In this document: positions 53,861-64,000 of the stretch, one piece after another | Numbering within the stretch: the stretch's first letter is position 1 | Layout of the letters: each line of letters starts with the position of its first letter | DNA from: Flaccisagitta enflata | Lineage: Eukaryota; Chaetognatha; Sagittoidea; Aphragmophora | Assembly (NCBI GenBank): GCA_965153355.1 | Contig: OZ231127.1 | Location: forward strand, 60,264,001 to 60,328,000 | Direction: 5' to 3' | Length of the DNA: 64,000 nucleotides | The notes under the pieces: model-generated | The model's input: only the letters and a program-made list of their open reading frames with translations | Databases searched by the model: none | What the model was told of the DNA's origin: nothing | Position numbers and translations under genes: made by a program

Positions 53861-54344
53861 AAGTATGTTTTATAGTCATGAATCTGGCAACAGCTTCACC
53901 TAGGTTCACAACAGGAACTTGTAGTTCGGTCAGGGATGAACCAAGGAGGAAAAAAGTTGACTGATTTTTTTAACAGGCCAAATGAGTATAATAATATTAA
54001 GAAAATGAATATTTGATACTTTTTTGCAACTGGTATCACGTTGGAACAGTCATAAGAGTAAGTATGTCTCTTTTTTTCGATGAAAAAAACCTCAATTTTC
54101 ATTAAGTAAAGATATATGCGATAAAAAATGCTTTCACGCGTGCAAAAAGGCCTGTTCGCTGCTGTTCGTCACGAAATTAATAGTTTCGACAACGCTGATT
54201 TCAAATCTACTTTCAGATTTTATTTGAATTCATCCTGAGTAACGCTATAGTCATTGGAAGACACAGTCTCCTTTCTTAAGACTTAAAAAAACACTAGCCT
54301 AGTAGGAACTTCTGCACGGCAGTTTGTGGAGTGATAAGTAGAGA

Positions 54345-54530
54345 ACAAGGCTGATACACGGCCAGCTGGTTGGGCGTGGTGGGCAGGGGGCTGGGTATTT
54401 GAGGTCACTAGGGACCATTTGGGCAGGAGCAGGAGGTTGCCAAAGAAATAAAATCATAAAAAGTAAAACGTGACCGACCAACCGACCACGGATGGATGGA
54501 CAAACAGCTGAGTTATAATGCCACTAAAAA
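54345..54530 (+). repeat. CGCGACT repeat, diverged full-length
   Basis: Starts ACAAGGCTGATACACGGCC, keeps both GGGCAGG boxes and the GACC array; the hairpin is lost but CCACTAAAAA ends it. Confidence 0.75.
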
Positions 54531-55010
54531 CACTAAACCACTTTAATATGAAAATATGATTAAAGAATGATAAATCAATCATTTTGCTTGTCTATTAGAT
54601 AGAAAGGGACCCTTGAAATGAGAGCTGTTTTTTAGTGATAAAATAACTGAGGTTACAGAAATAAGACTTACAGAAAGATGCTTTACGTTTGTAATTAGGC
54701 CTGAACGCCATTGCACATAAAAAGAACATGAAGTCAATATGTTGATTCTAAATTATAGATATTGACAGATCGTAAATCTGAGTCCTTGTGAATTTTTTTT
54801 TATTTCTTTTATATGCGGCCGGTCTGGAAGGTGGCAGTAAAGGCATGGGCTTCTAGCTGGAATTAATCTGCTTGACTGGTCCTGAAAGACATCAACATGC
54901 AATACAACCCTGTTCATCTCATTGACTAAAATTGAACTTAGAAACAAAAAGTCTTTTAATGACGTATATTCTTGAAAAAGGGGTGCAATCAATAGAATAT
55001 TGCTTGATTC
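54531..55010. other. AT-rich DNA without recognisable gene
   Basis: Only short frames; nothing else identified. Confidence 0.55.
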
Positions 55011-55014
55011 GTCT

Positions 55015-55455
55015 AGATCTGAAATCTTGTAATTTCACTGTTTTAAAAGAAACTTATAAAATTTTTGTGTTGGCCATATTTTCAAAGAAAGTTTAAAGAT
55101 TCTCCTGGAATTTTTTCAGCTTGATATGGTTCAAACAAATGCTCATAACTTCTAAAGTATTTGAGCCAGAACCTTGAAATTTGAAACGTGCATTATTGAA
55201 AGCGCTGAGCAGGTCAATGCAAAAGATTGAGCTACTAGATCCAAAATCTTGTAATTTCACTGTTTTAAAAGAAACATATAAAATTTTTGTGTTGGCCATA
55301 TTTTAAAAGAAAGTTTAAATATTCCTGGAATTTTTTCAGCTTGATATGGTTCAAACAAATGTTCATAATTTGTAAAGTATTTGTTTAGAACTGAAATTTG
55401 AAACGCAGTATTATTGAGCGCTGATAGATCCATGCAAAAGATTGAGCTACTGACT
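55015..55455 (+). repeat. 222-bp direct tandem duplication
   Basis: AGATCTGAAATCTTGTAATT at 55015 and AGATCCAAAATCTTGTAATT at 55237 start two units that share AATTTTTTCAGCTTGATATG and end AAAAGATTGAGCTACT. Confidence 0.8.
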
Positions 55456-55673
55456 GACCTAGGAAAATTCTTAGTTTTGACCGTGTCTAAGTCTAAATCT
55501 GGTTTCATTTTTTTTCCGATTACATATGAGGCAACGCAATCATAATTAATAGACAGCATCTCTTAAAAAGTGCGAAGTTGCTAACCAAAATAGCATCATG
55601 GAACTTGCGCCTGAAACGCAAATCAACAGTACGTTGTTTGCGCTTGTAAATTTTCACTGTCTCTGATTTTAGA

Positions 55674-55815
55674 TTTTTAGTCGCGTACACGCGACCCTAT
55701 AACCCGCTATGTCGATTGATCGGTTGGTCCATCCGTCAGTTGGTCGGTAACACTGCTTTTTTGGTGTTTATGGGCGTTTTTCGCATTACTGCTCCTGAAA
55801 AATGCTTGGTTAGCC
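55674..55815 (-). repeat. CGCGACT repeat, partial
   Basis: TTTTTAGTCGCGTACACGCGAC, then GTCGATTGATCGGTTGG and CGCATTACTGCTCCTG. Confidence 0.75.
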
Positions 55816-55905
55816 TTTTTAGTCATGTGCACACCACTATGACCCACTCTGTCCGTCGGTCCAACGGTCCGTAATGCCAACTTTTTCTGCTGTTTGACGT
55901 CATTT
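55816..55905 (-). repeat. CGCGACT repeat, 3' fragment
   Basis: TTTTTAGTCATGTGCACACCAC then CCGTCGGTCCAACGG; adjacent to the preceding copy in the same orientation. Confidence 0.65.
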
Positions 55906-56202
55906 TTGATCATTTTAAGTCATTTAAAGTTATTTTAAGTCAATCTACATTTTGTCTCTTGGTTTTTTTGTCTTTTAGTCTTATTGTCTTTTGTCAAATG
56001 GAGATTCCATGAATTTTACTCACTGGATGATCTCAAAAATTTATTTACAGTTTGTGCCTTTCTTTTACATTCAATGCAATGGCGCAATCTTTTTTACAAA
56101 ATTGTTTGAATAGACAATTGCTTTACATCTTATGTTCAGTTTTAATTTCTTTTTTTTTGACTCTATAATGACTGTGCACGTCTGTCTGTCAGTCGTCCAT
56201 CC

Positions 56203-56415
56203 GTTTTTGGTTGCAGACACGCAACTCTATAACAGGCTTTGTCTGTCCATTGGTCCATCGGTCCTTTGGTCTGTCCATCTGTCCATAACGCAGGAGTCGA
56301 AAAGTGGAAAAACGAGCATTTTAGGTGGTTTTTTGGTTATGCGTGTTGGTGAGGGGGGGCATGGGGTGTGGATGGGGGTTGGATGCCTGCCCACCATCCG
56401 CAGAAAAAAGACAGG
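56203..56415 (-). repeat. CGCGACT repeat, long-middle subtype
   Basis: GCAGACACGCAACTCTATAAC, the GTCCATTGGTCC array, GTCGAAAAGTGGAAAAACG, GGGTGTGGATGGGGGTTGG and GCCTGCCCACCATCCGC. It matches the 33268 subtype. Confidence 0.7.
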
Positions 56416-56442
56416 ACCCCGCATCACTGGTCCCATTGATTT

Positions 56443-56443
<1 letters not shown>

Positions 56444-56505
<62 letters not shown>

Positions 56506-56540
56506 CAGACAGACACAGACAGACTGACAGACAGACATAG
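56444..56540 (+). repeat. (GA)n and GACA microsatellite
   Basis: A GA tract to 56498, then GACAGA/GACAGACA units. Confidence 0.9.
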
Positions 56541-56639
56541 AGAGACAGAGAGAAAGAGAGCTGCTAATAAGACAACACCCCACCGCTTGCCCCTTCTCAC
56601 ACCCCTTGACGTTGCCATATTGCCACATTGTTTAAAAAA

Positions 56640-57010
56640 TCACAATCACTTTGCAGTTTTGAGAATGATTATCGGATCGTCATCCCTTTCACTACTATTG
56701 TGGTGATATACTGTTTAAGTGAGTCTTTGTGGTAAAGTATTAGGTTGGTGATGTGACATGTTCATTCTGGACGGATACCCTGCATGTTCAAAGTCGAATT
56801 TTCATCGCCAGACAGATTTCATTTGGTCAGAAAGTTATGACCAAACAAGTGACAGACTCGTGAGAACGGCGCCGAAGGCAATATAGCGCGAAATATGTTA
56901 GAAAAATAGTCAAATAGATTGTGGGGTCAATCAGTTCTGAGATTCTGTGCATCAATTGATACCAATGATTGGGGTTTTGGAGAAAAAATTTTTTCAGTCA
57001 TACTTCCCTA
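56640..57010. other. no recognisable gene
   Basis: Nothing identified on either strand. Confidence 0.5.
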
Positions 57011-57267
57011 CTAAGGCGCCAAAATGATAGAACTCATACCAGAATTAAGGTTTTCAAGCCAGGTTTCGCATGTTTTGCTTGGATTTGAGCCATTTTGCTG
57101 GGATTTGGGCCATACAGTTTGGATTTGGGCCCAAAAGGAGACAAAGCCCTGAGGATTGGACAGGGGGTACGGACAGACGTACGGACGGACATACGGATGG
57201 ATGGACAAAGTCCCTCTGTGTTCTACAGGACTTTGTCTCCTTCGAGGGCGCTGCCCAAAAAGGAAAT

Positions 57268-57350
57268 TGACAAACCAACCAACCGATCAACCGACCGACC
57301 GACGGACTGACATTGCGGGGTGTAGAGTCGCGTAGCACGCGACTAAAAAA
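57268..57350 (+). repeat. CGCGACT repeat, 3' half
   Basis: GACAAACCAACCAACCGATC array, GCGGGGTGTAGAGTCGCG and the perfect hairpin with TAAAAAA. It is preceded by an inverted pair, GGAGACAAAGCCCTG (57137) and GGACTTTGTCTCC (57229). Confidence 0.8.
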
Positions 57351-57371
57351 GTAAAAAAAAGGTAACGCGGG

Positions 57372-57549
57372 GTTACGATATCGTCGCGGACGGGTGGGCG
57401 TGGGCGTTCCCCCCCCCCCCTCTACACCCCAGTTCCTACACTCCCAGCGACACACATCTTAAATGTGTGTTTTTCCACTTTTTGACTCGTGCTTAAAGAC
57501 GGACTGAAAGACTGACAGACGGATGGACGGACAAACCGCGACCAAAAAG
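57372..57549 (+). repeat. CGCGACT repeat, CGGACGGGTGGG subtype
   Basis: GTCGCGGACGGGTGGGCGTGG, a C-run, TTTTTCCACTTTTTGAC, a GGAC array and CCGCGACCAAAAAGG. Confidence 0.65.
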
Positions 57550-58012
57550 GGAAAGATAAGTTCTCGCATCTCTAGATTAAAGACTTCTTCCATCGATCTG
57601 TTCGTCCGTTCATCCGTTCATCCATCCGTCTAAGTGAATGTGCTTGTTGGTGTGATATTTGTGCTTATGGGTGTGTGTGTCCCATTTTATCCGAGCATAG
57701 ATTTGCATATGAAATGCCAGTTCTTTCGCATATTACATATTAATTACCCTTGCGCTTAAGATTCGTCTAACGTTGTCTTTAGCATACGCGCAGCGCATTA
57801 AAATGCAAAAAAAAAAGTCGTGTCTTGCCATCATACATAATGGCTTCAGCCTAACTGTCTATCTCTCTTTCTTGCTAGCCCTATGCCATGGTAACCTAGT
57901 CAGTTCTGAAGCGTCCATCCGACCGGTAACATTTTTTAGTTACGAGCAGTTCATGCAATATTGCCCTGGGCAGGAGCCCCCACATGAAGGATAAAAAACC
58001 TCTACTCGCGTT

Positions 58013-58325
58013 CAGGCGTGTATAAAGTTGAGCATTCCCCCTCTCTGGGTGGGGGAATAAAAACAAAGGTTTGAAGATGGGAAGAAAATCAAAGCTTCTG
58101 GAAAAAGAAAATTTTTGAAGATTAAACACTTATGGTAGTACCAAAAGTAATATTTGATTACTACAACACAATTTTACATTATTTTCTCCTCATATATACT
58201 GTTTTATTGCTTTCTGGGGAAGAAAACAATAGATTTTGAAACAGGTTGCGACGCGTCATGGGGAATAAAATCATAGGCACAGGGGGGGGAATAAATCAAA
58301 AGCCGCTCAACTATATACACCCCTG
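58013..58325. mobile_element. MITE with CAGG/GTGTAT ends, second copy
   Basis: Left CAGGCGTGTATAAAGTTGAG and right CTCAACTATATACACCCCTG are inverted repeats. GGGGAATAAAATCATAG and GGGGGAATAAATCAAAAGCC correspond to the complement of the 44735-45057 interior. It is 313 bp and non-coding. Confidence 0.72.
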
Positions 58326-58675
58326 CTCATGTTTCTAGCTACTTTAGTTATACGGTGAAACCCCGCCTCCATAACAACGTCTTTAAAGGTGCCCTGCCTT
58401 CAAGAGACAAAATACTGAAGTCCCAAAATCATTCAAGCATTTGTTATGTTTAAATACTCTCTTTTATCAAAGATGGATTGCCTCATTTGAAATGATGAAA
58501 AAATGTTCAGTAATATCATTAAAAAAGGTGTTTGCAAAGTAAAGTTTAAAGATTAAGATTATAAATCTTAATCACATTTCTTATTTCTTGTCAATATTTT
58601 TTTAATAATTAAATACATATATTTTTTCATATTATGATTATGAAATAAAAAAACAATCCCTTGATTCTATAGTAA

Positions 58676-58856
58676 ACAAGGCCGGATACACGGCTACTCC
58701 AGGTCGCGTGCGGGTAAGCAAGGTTTACATTTAAGGTCACCAGAGCGTTTGGGCAGGAGCAGGAGCAGGAGCAGAATAAAAACATAAAAAAGTAAAGTGT
58801 GACTGACCAACCGACCGACGGATAAAGGGTAGAGTCGCGTAGCACGCGACTAAAAA
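58676..58856 (+). repeat. CGCGACT repeat, full-length short form
   Basis: ACAAGGCCGGATACACGGCT at the start, with GGGCAGGAGCAGGAGCAGG duplicated inside. A short GACC array, then GTAGAGTCGCGTAGC and the hairpin with TAAAAA. Confidence 0.88.
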
Positions 58857-59150
58857 TATCCACTCCTTTCTTCTATTTTTGGTTCAGTATTGCACTTGCA
58901 GTTCTAATCTTTTCAATTTTTTGTTGTGTCTCTTCCTATCATTTCAATATAACGTTGTGTCTCTTGTCTCCTGTCGAGTCGCGCGCATCAACATTCTTCT
59001 CTTTTCTGATCATCTGACCCTCCCATCTCCCCCCCCCTCCCCCACAATGGTTTGAGAGACCCACAGCAAAAGAAATAACCCGCACCCATCCTAAAATACA
59101 CCAAAATCACCCCTAGAAACCACCACTTGCACTTCACTCAGGCTGCCCGG

Positions 59151-59151
<1 letters not shown>

Positions 59152-59206
<55 letters not shown>
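59152..59206 (+). repeat. (CT)n microsatellite
   Basis: A perfect tract. Confidence 0.95.
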
Positions 59207-59209
<3 letters not shown>

Positions 59210-59774
59210 CCCTCACCCCCTACTCTTTTCTACTCCATACTTTTTGTAGCTTCTTCTGCCGTAGCGCCCTCTGTCTGTTTATTGGAACCTTTGCTTCGTT
59301 GGTTCCCCCGATGAAGGAGATACACATCAGCTCTTGCCATCTTAAAGCTCGCTTCCTTCCGTCTGTCCCATTCTCTCTCTGTCTCGGTCTTTCCTCTCTC
59401 TCTCTCTGTCATTGTCTGTCTCGCTTGGCGTTGCGCTCTCTCTCTCTCTCTCTCGTGGTTCTTGGCATTTGCGCCATGCACTCACAGACACACACACACA
59501 CACATACTTATATATATGTTTTCGTTGTTGCCTCCACCTCTCATGGCCTCACTTGGCTTCGAAAGTAAGATTGCGCGTCCACCTTGAAGATGCCAACGGA
59601 AATATAGGCCATTGGGTCCGACGATGCGATTTCAACCTATCTCAGTTCTTTTGTCTTAAACATTTACAGAAACACGAAACTTGTAACAGAAACACAAAAA
59701 TACAATTAACACAGATTCCCCGACAGAATAATAAATAAACAACCCTCGTTCATATACAAACACACGCATATAAA

Positions 59775-59794
59775 AACACACACACACAAACACA

Positions 59795-59870
<76 letters not shown>

Positions 59871-59905
59871 AATGCACGCACGCACGCACACACACACATA
59901 CACAC
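59775..59905 (+). repeat. (AC)n microsatellite
   Basis: AC tract from about 59775 to 59868, then GCAC/ACAC units to 59905. Confidence 0.95.
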
Positions 59906-59952
59906 ACACATTATCTTAACTGCACATTTTCACACTTTTCGACTTGATCATC

Positions 59953-59956
<4 letters not shown>

Positions 59957-59993
<37 letters not shown>

Positions 59994-60084
59994 TGGGTGG
60001 GCTGACGGACCGACCAATCGACCAACAGATGGACGGACATTGCGTCTTATTGAGTCACGAGTACGCGAGTCCGCGACTAAAAAA
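59957..60084 (+). repeat. (GACA)n joined to CGCGACT repeat 3' half
   Basis: About nine GACA units, then a GACC/GGAC array and ACGAGTACGCGAGTCCGCGAC with TAAAAAAA. Confidence 0.75.
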
Positions 60085-60720
60085 AAGACGAAAACAATCA
60101 GAGTGAGTGACGCTCTCGCAACTGCTTTACACGTTGCGCCGACTCGAAACAAACTCTACAATTGATCTTGTAAAACTATATTCATAATTGTAATGACACA
60201 TGAAATTGAACTGTGAGGCATTACGATGATTCTTGAAGCGCAACCATCAAAATCTATATTCTTTTACTGTGCAGCAGTACTCATATATACTTATGACTGT
60301 GATTACTAATTCATCAACAAAATTGCCCCTCTGCTAATTGTTTGTATCATGATTCCAGTAATATAGACATAATAGAAATTGTTTCACTGCCTTGCACTCT
60401 CTCGACTTAGATTATTTCAGATGTGGACACACAAGTCTATGAGATTTTGACCATCTATCCATTTGTCCATCCAAGTCCCTGCTCCTGCAAGGCAATGATA
60501 CTACCACTCCAGGGGTTACATGTTTTATGGGGCATCCATCATAAACATCAGCACATTTTGCTTCATCCATCATTGACATTGGCATGGCGCACAGCATCCA
60601 CAATTGACCATGGCACACAGCGCAGTACTGCATCTATCATTGACATTGCGCAGCATTGATCATTGACAACGACATTCAAAGCAGGGTCTTCACGATTCTT
60701 TGATGAGTGATGACACCACC
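60085..60720. other. no recognised gene; CATTGACA-rich stretch
   Basis: At 60535-60670 CATCATTGACATTGGC-type strings recur and lead into the CRE/CCAAT minisatellite. Confidence 0.5.
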
Positions 60721-60721
60721 A

Positions 60722-61132
60722 TTCATCATCACAATCGGCACACTACGCGGGGTCCTCACAACTTGCTGATGACTTTGCCCTCCATCGTCACAATTGGCAC
60801 ACTACGCTGAGTTCTTATGACTCTTTGATGACGTCACCATCCATCATAACAATTGGCACACAACGCGGGGTACTTATGACTCTCTGATGACATCACCATC
60901 TATTATCACAATTGGCACACTACGCTGAGTTCTTATGACTCTTTGATGACGTCACCATCCATCATCACAATTGGCACACTACGCGGGGTTCTTATGACTC
61001 TCTAATGACGCAACCATTTATCGTCACAATTGGCACACTGCGCTGGGTCCATACGACTCTCTGATGACGCAACGATCCATCGTCACAATTGGCACACTGC
61101 GCTGGGTCCTCACGACTCTCTGATGACGCCAC
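60722..61132 (+). repeat. 59-bp minisatellite with CCAAT and CRE-like sites
   Basis: Seven units of about 59 bases built on CACAATTGGCACACTACGC and GACTCTCTGATGACG. Each contains ATTGG (reverse CCAAT; the first unit has ATCGG) and a TGACG core. Perfect TGACGTCA palindromes occur at 60829-60836 and 60947-60954; other units have TGACATCA, TGACGCAA or TGACGCCA. Confidence 0.9.
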
Positions 61133-61524
61133 CTAGGCGCTTAAGAAAAAGGACGCTGCCAACTCCATAACGCCTCGAGCGCCATTTAACCAAAACGAAT
61201 CACAAATTCGATTTTCTCTTTCTCTTTGAGAGAACACCACTCGCTTTCTTACTCGCTTTCTCATTCGCCTTCTCGCTAGTTTATGTCTCAAACAGTCTCT
61301 GTCTCCGATTCTATTTCTTATTTTTGTCTCCAACTAAAAATCCATATATTGTGTCTCTCATTGGTTGACGAGGTATTTGTCTGCCGGGTCACTTGAGTAT
61401 ACATTCTTTTTTATGTTTTTCTTTTATTTTATTTACGATTTAAAAGCAGCAAGCAAATGCTTTTTAGTTCGAAGGATAAAACAATTAAGTCAATTACAAC
61501 TTCTTTCCAATGGGGTCCAAAAAA

Positions 61525-61906
61525 ACAAGGCCAACACCTATAAGTCATGTATGACTACAAAGTAAAATAGAACAATTTAAAAACTCAGAATGACTTAGAA
61601 TGCCTGAGAATGACTCAGAATGACTTAAAATGACTTAGAATGACTTAAAAATGACCAAAAAGGACTTAAAGTGACAACAAAATGCTCCTAATGACCAAAA
61701 TGACTTAAATGACTAAAATGACTTAGAATGACTGTTAGAATGACTTAAATGACCTAGAATGCCCTAAAATTACTTAGCACATGACTAAATGACTTAAAGA
61801 AATAAAAGAGCAAAAATAGTAGTGTAGACTAACCAACTGACCGACTGACCGACCAACCGACCGACGGACAAAGCGGGTTGTAGAGTCGCGTGCACGCGAC
61901 TAAAAA
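61525..61906 (+). repeat. CGCGACT repeat, ACAAGGCCAACACC subfamily
   Basis: Starts ACAAGGCCAACACCTATAAG and has about twenty units of an AATGACTTAGA minisatellite (61585-61795) in place of the usual middle. A GACC array follows, and it ends in the uninterrupted palindrome AGTCGCGTGCACGCGACT with TAAAAA. Confidence 0.85.
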
Positions 61907-62239
61907 TCATAAAAAGATAGAGAATAAAAGAACGTAACAATGAGCAAGACCTCAATACCAAAAGTAAGTTTTCTCATAAGATCCTCAAGACGTTGTCCTA
62001 GGCTCTCGAGACCGCGATTTTTGAATTCCTCGTGAAAAATTGGATAGGAAATGAGAAAACCGTGCCTTTTTGGCAAAACCGAAATTTGAAATTACACTCG
62101 TTTTCATCAGTACTACCCTCGATTATTTTGCCGCCATTTTTTCTGTCAGTGATAACTAGATGGAATCTGTTTCTCTCTTTGAAACTTCGGCGTAGTCTAT
62201 GATGTTGCATTACCAGGGTAGATTCCGATATCAACCGAC

Positions 62240-62345
62240 AAAGAATAGAAGAAGATAAAGAAGAAGATAAAGAAGAAGAAGAAGAAGAAGAAGAAGAAGA
62301 AGAAGAAGAAGAAGAAGAAGAAGAAGAAGAAGAAGAAGAAGAAAG
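62240..62345 (+). repeat. (GAA)n microsatellite
   Basis: GAAGATAAA units, then a perfect GAA tract from about 62270 to 62343. Confidence 0.95.
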
Positions 62346-62477
62346 AGAAGGAGAATGAGAAGAAAAAGAAAAAGAAAACTGAAGGAAGAGAAAAAGAAAC
62401 AGAAGACGATGCTGAACAAGAAGATTAACAAGCCCAGGCGGCCAACTCGATGCGTCATCTCCGTGATATCAAAAGAG

Positions 62478-62560
62478 GCGTAACGGACGGATGGACGAAC
62501 GGTTGGACGGACCGACGGACGGAAAGACAGACAGACGGATGGACAGACCTTCTTATAGAG
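62478..62560 (+). repeat. CGCGACT repeat, tetranucleotide remnant
   Basis: GGACGGATGGACGAACGG array and CTTCTTATAGAGAAATTC; the hairpin is not preserved. Confidence 0.45.
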
Positions 62561-62689
62561 AAATTCTAAAGAGATGCGATGAGCCGATGACGCATCTGAA
62601 AAGAAGAAGACGGCGATGAAGAAGACGATGATGAAGAAGAAGACGATAAAGAAGAAGATGATAAAGGTGTGGGCACGGACGTCCAATTC

Positions 62690-62881
62690 CCATTTACACA
62701 GCCCCCCTCCACAGTCCACACACACCCAAACATACGCAAAAAGTGAAAAAAAACCCGATTGTTTTCCCATTTTTTGACTAGTTCTGATGGATGGACGGAC
62801 AGATGGACAGACCAATGGATGGACCAACAGACCGATGGATGGACAAAGCCTCTTATAGAGTTCCGTTACTGCAAGTAAAAA
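62690..62881 (+). repeat. CGCGACT repeat, long-middle subtype
   Basis: ACACCCAAACATACGCAAAA, TTTTCCCATTTTTTGAC, a GGAC/GGAT array, AAAGCCTCTTATAGAG and GCAAGTAAAAAG. It matches 33268 in order of modules. Confidence 0.65.
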
Positions 62882-62983
62882 GAAGAAGATGTAATCAACA
62901 TTAAAGGACTATAACTTCACATCCGTTATAGGTTGATTTCCGTTACTCTTGCATCTGTTATAGCGGGACATAATTATATATTG

Positions 62984-63105
62984 TTTTTAGTTGGGGTCTA
63001 CGCGACTCCCCCCCCCCTGTTTGTCGGTCTGTCCATCTGTCAATTGGTTAGTCCTCCTTTTACTTTTTTGGCGTGATTGAGCTTTTTGAGCCCACTGCTC
63101 CTGCC
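62984..63105 (-). repeat. CGCGACT repeat, partial
   Basis: TTTTTAGTTGGGGTCTACGCGAC, GTCGGTCTGTCC and CCCACTGCTCCTGCCC. Confidence 0.65.
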
Positions 63106-63164
63106 CTAAGTGGTATGCCTATTTGGCCAGTTAGTGCACTCGAATTTTAATAAATCTCATACAT

Positions 63165-63475
63165 TCATGAAGTCCTTCCATTTCAAGTATCTGTATCAAG
63201 CTTCAACCAATTTGGTTGAAAAGTACCAAAGTTATGCACGTTTTTCACATTTAAGGTAGGAGGCTGGTTGGGTGGTAGGCCAGTCTGGCCGTTAGCATGC
63301 TGAAATATATATGAATCACGTTGAGTCCTTCCATTGAGTCTTCTTACCAAGTTCTAGCTAAATCGGTTGAAAAACGCCAAAGTTATCCACATGTTTCACT
63401 TTAAGGCTAGTAGGGCCTAGTAGGCTGGTTGGGCTGGTAGGGGTGGTCTGATCATAGCACACGCAAAGGATACAT
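63165..63475 (+). repeat. about 150-bp imperfect direct duplication
   Basis: GTCCTTCCATTTCAAG, TTGGTTGAAAAGTACCAAAG and GGCTGGTTGGGTGG in the first unit correspond to GTCCTTCCATTGAG, TCGGTTGAAAAACGCCAAAG and GGCTGGTTGGGCTGG in the second. Confidence 0.65.
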
Positions 63476-64000
63476 ATCAGCTTACTTTGGTACAACTTCC
63501 CTTCAAGTGTGAAGCAAATGGGTCCAGGCGTTCAAGAGTTAGCCCATTTTTAAAATTGTGGAAAATGACAACAACAGCATCATACTTCATGGGCTTGCGA
63601 CGCTATGCGACGGCTCGGAGGGGGTTGAGCGTTTGGTATGATGGAGAGATATATCATGTGAACATGCACATTCATTTCCTGCAATTTCCCCATGAATTAA
63701 GGCGGCAAAACTAAGGCTTTAACAAATTGACGTTTTATAGTAATACTTTTTTAATATGCCAAAAAGCTCAAATTCAGACCAATGATACAATAGATATTCA
63801 TGTATCAGATTCCTATGTCTAATCCTCATTAATCCAAAATGTATAGATATTGCAATCAATCATAATTACTATTTTAACACAAAAAATGTACATTTTTCCC
63901 TTTTTTTGACATAATTGAATGTGCTATTGCAATTACAATATAAAAAATCACTTTCTATGATTCTACCTAGCTTTTCCGCCATTTTTATGTGATTTTAAAG
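63476..64000. other. AT-rich end of window, no recognisable gene
   Basis: A 75-codon frame at 63487-63714 has no domain or splice support. Confidence 0.5.

Overview
The window is eukaryotic and almost certainly animal nuclear DNA. Two real genes are split by GT-AG introns, and the left end carries a BEL/Pao-type LTR retrotransposon, a superfamily known essentially from Metazoa. I cannot name the species. The sequence is AT-rich, extremely rich in (CT)n/(GA)n microsatellites, and packed with non-coding inverted-repeat elements. Only about 1.1 kb is host coding sequence.

Layout. 1-9286: a decayed BEL/Pao retrotransposon. The window opens inside its left LTR; it has a glutamine-rich gag, no recognisable protease/reverse transcriptase/RNase H, a frameshifted integrase, and an unexplained basic coding region before the right LTR. 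9287-19800: simple repeats, a hAT-type MITE with a perfect 8-bp target duplication (11788-12211), another inverted-repeat element (10862-11514), minisatellites, and many copies of one short dispersed repeat, called here the CGCGACT repeat. 19883-28002: a 3-kb foldback element with a TTGG target duplication, carrying a nested TA-flanked MITE; most of it lies in a 3.65-kb tandem duplication. 28-35 kb: AT-rich DNA with more TA-flanked MITEs (30743-31167, 32371-32957).

Gene 1 (+ strand, 36807-40075, three exons) encodes a 113-residue very acidic protein like prothymosin-alpha/parathymosin, preceded by a CpG-rich region with two CCAAT boxes. Gene 2 (- strand, 47897 to 43982, five recognisable exons) encodes the C-terminal two thirds of a PLP-dependent threonine/serine dehydratase with an ACT regulatory domain. 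Its N-terminal exons, including the catalytic-lysine region, were not found. The DNA directly upstream is occupied by an oppositely oriented LINE (about 48.2-51.99 kb) with endonuclease and reverse transcriptase domains but broken by in-frame TGA codons and frameshifts. The introns of gene 2 are filled by a near-perfect palindromic MITE, a CAGG-ended MITE and microsatellites.

52-64 kb has no recognisable gene. It holds further CGCGACT repeats, several minisatellites (one of about 59 bp with CCAAT and CRE-like sites in each unit), and (CT)n, (AC)n, (GAA)n and (GACA)n tracts.

The most unusual material is the CGCGACT repeat family. It has more than 30 copies or fragments in both orientations, a fixed 5' end (ACAAGGCC), an internal GGAC/GACC tetranucleotide array and a 3' hairpin followed by an A-run. 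Next are the layered foldback/MITE/tandem-duplication structure, and the complementary (GA)n/(CT)n tracts flanking exon 2 of the prothymosin-like gene.
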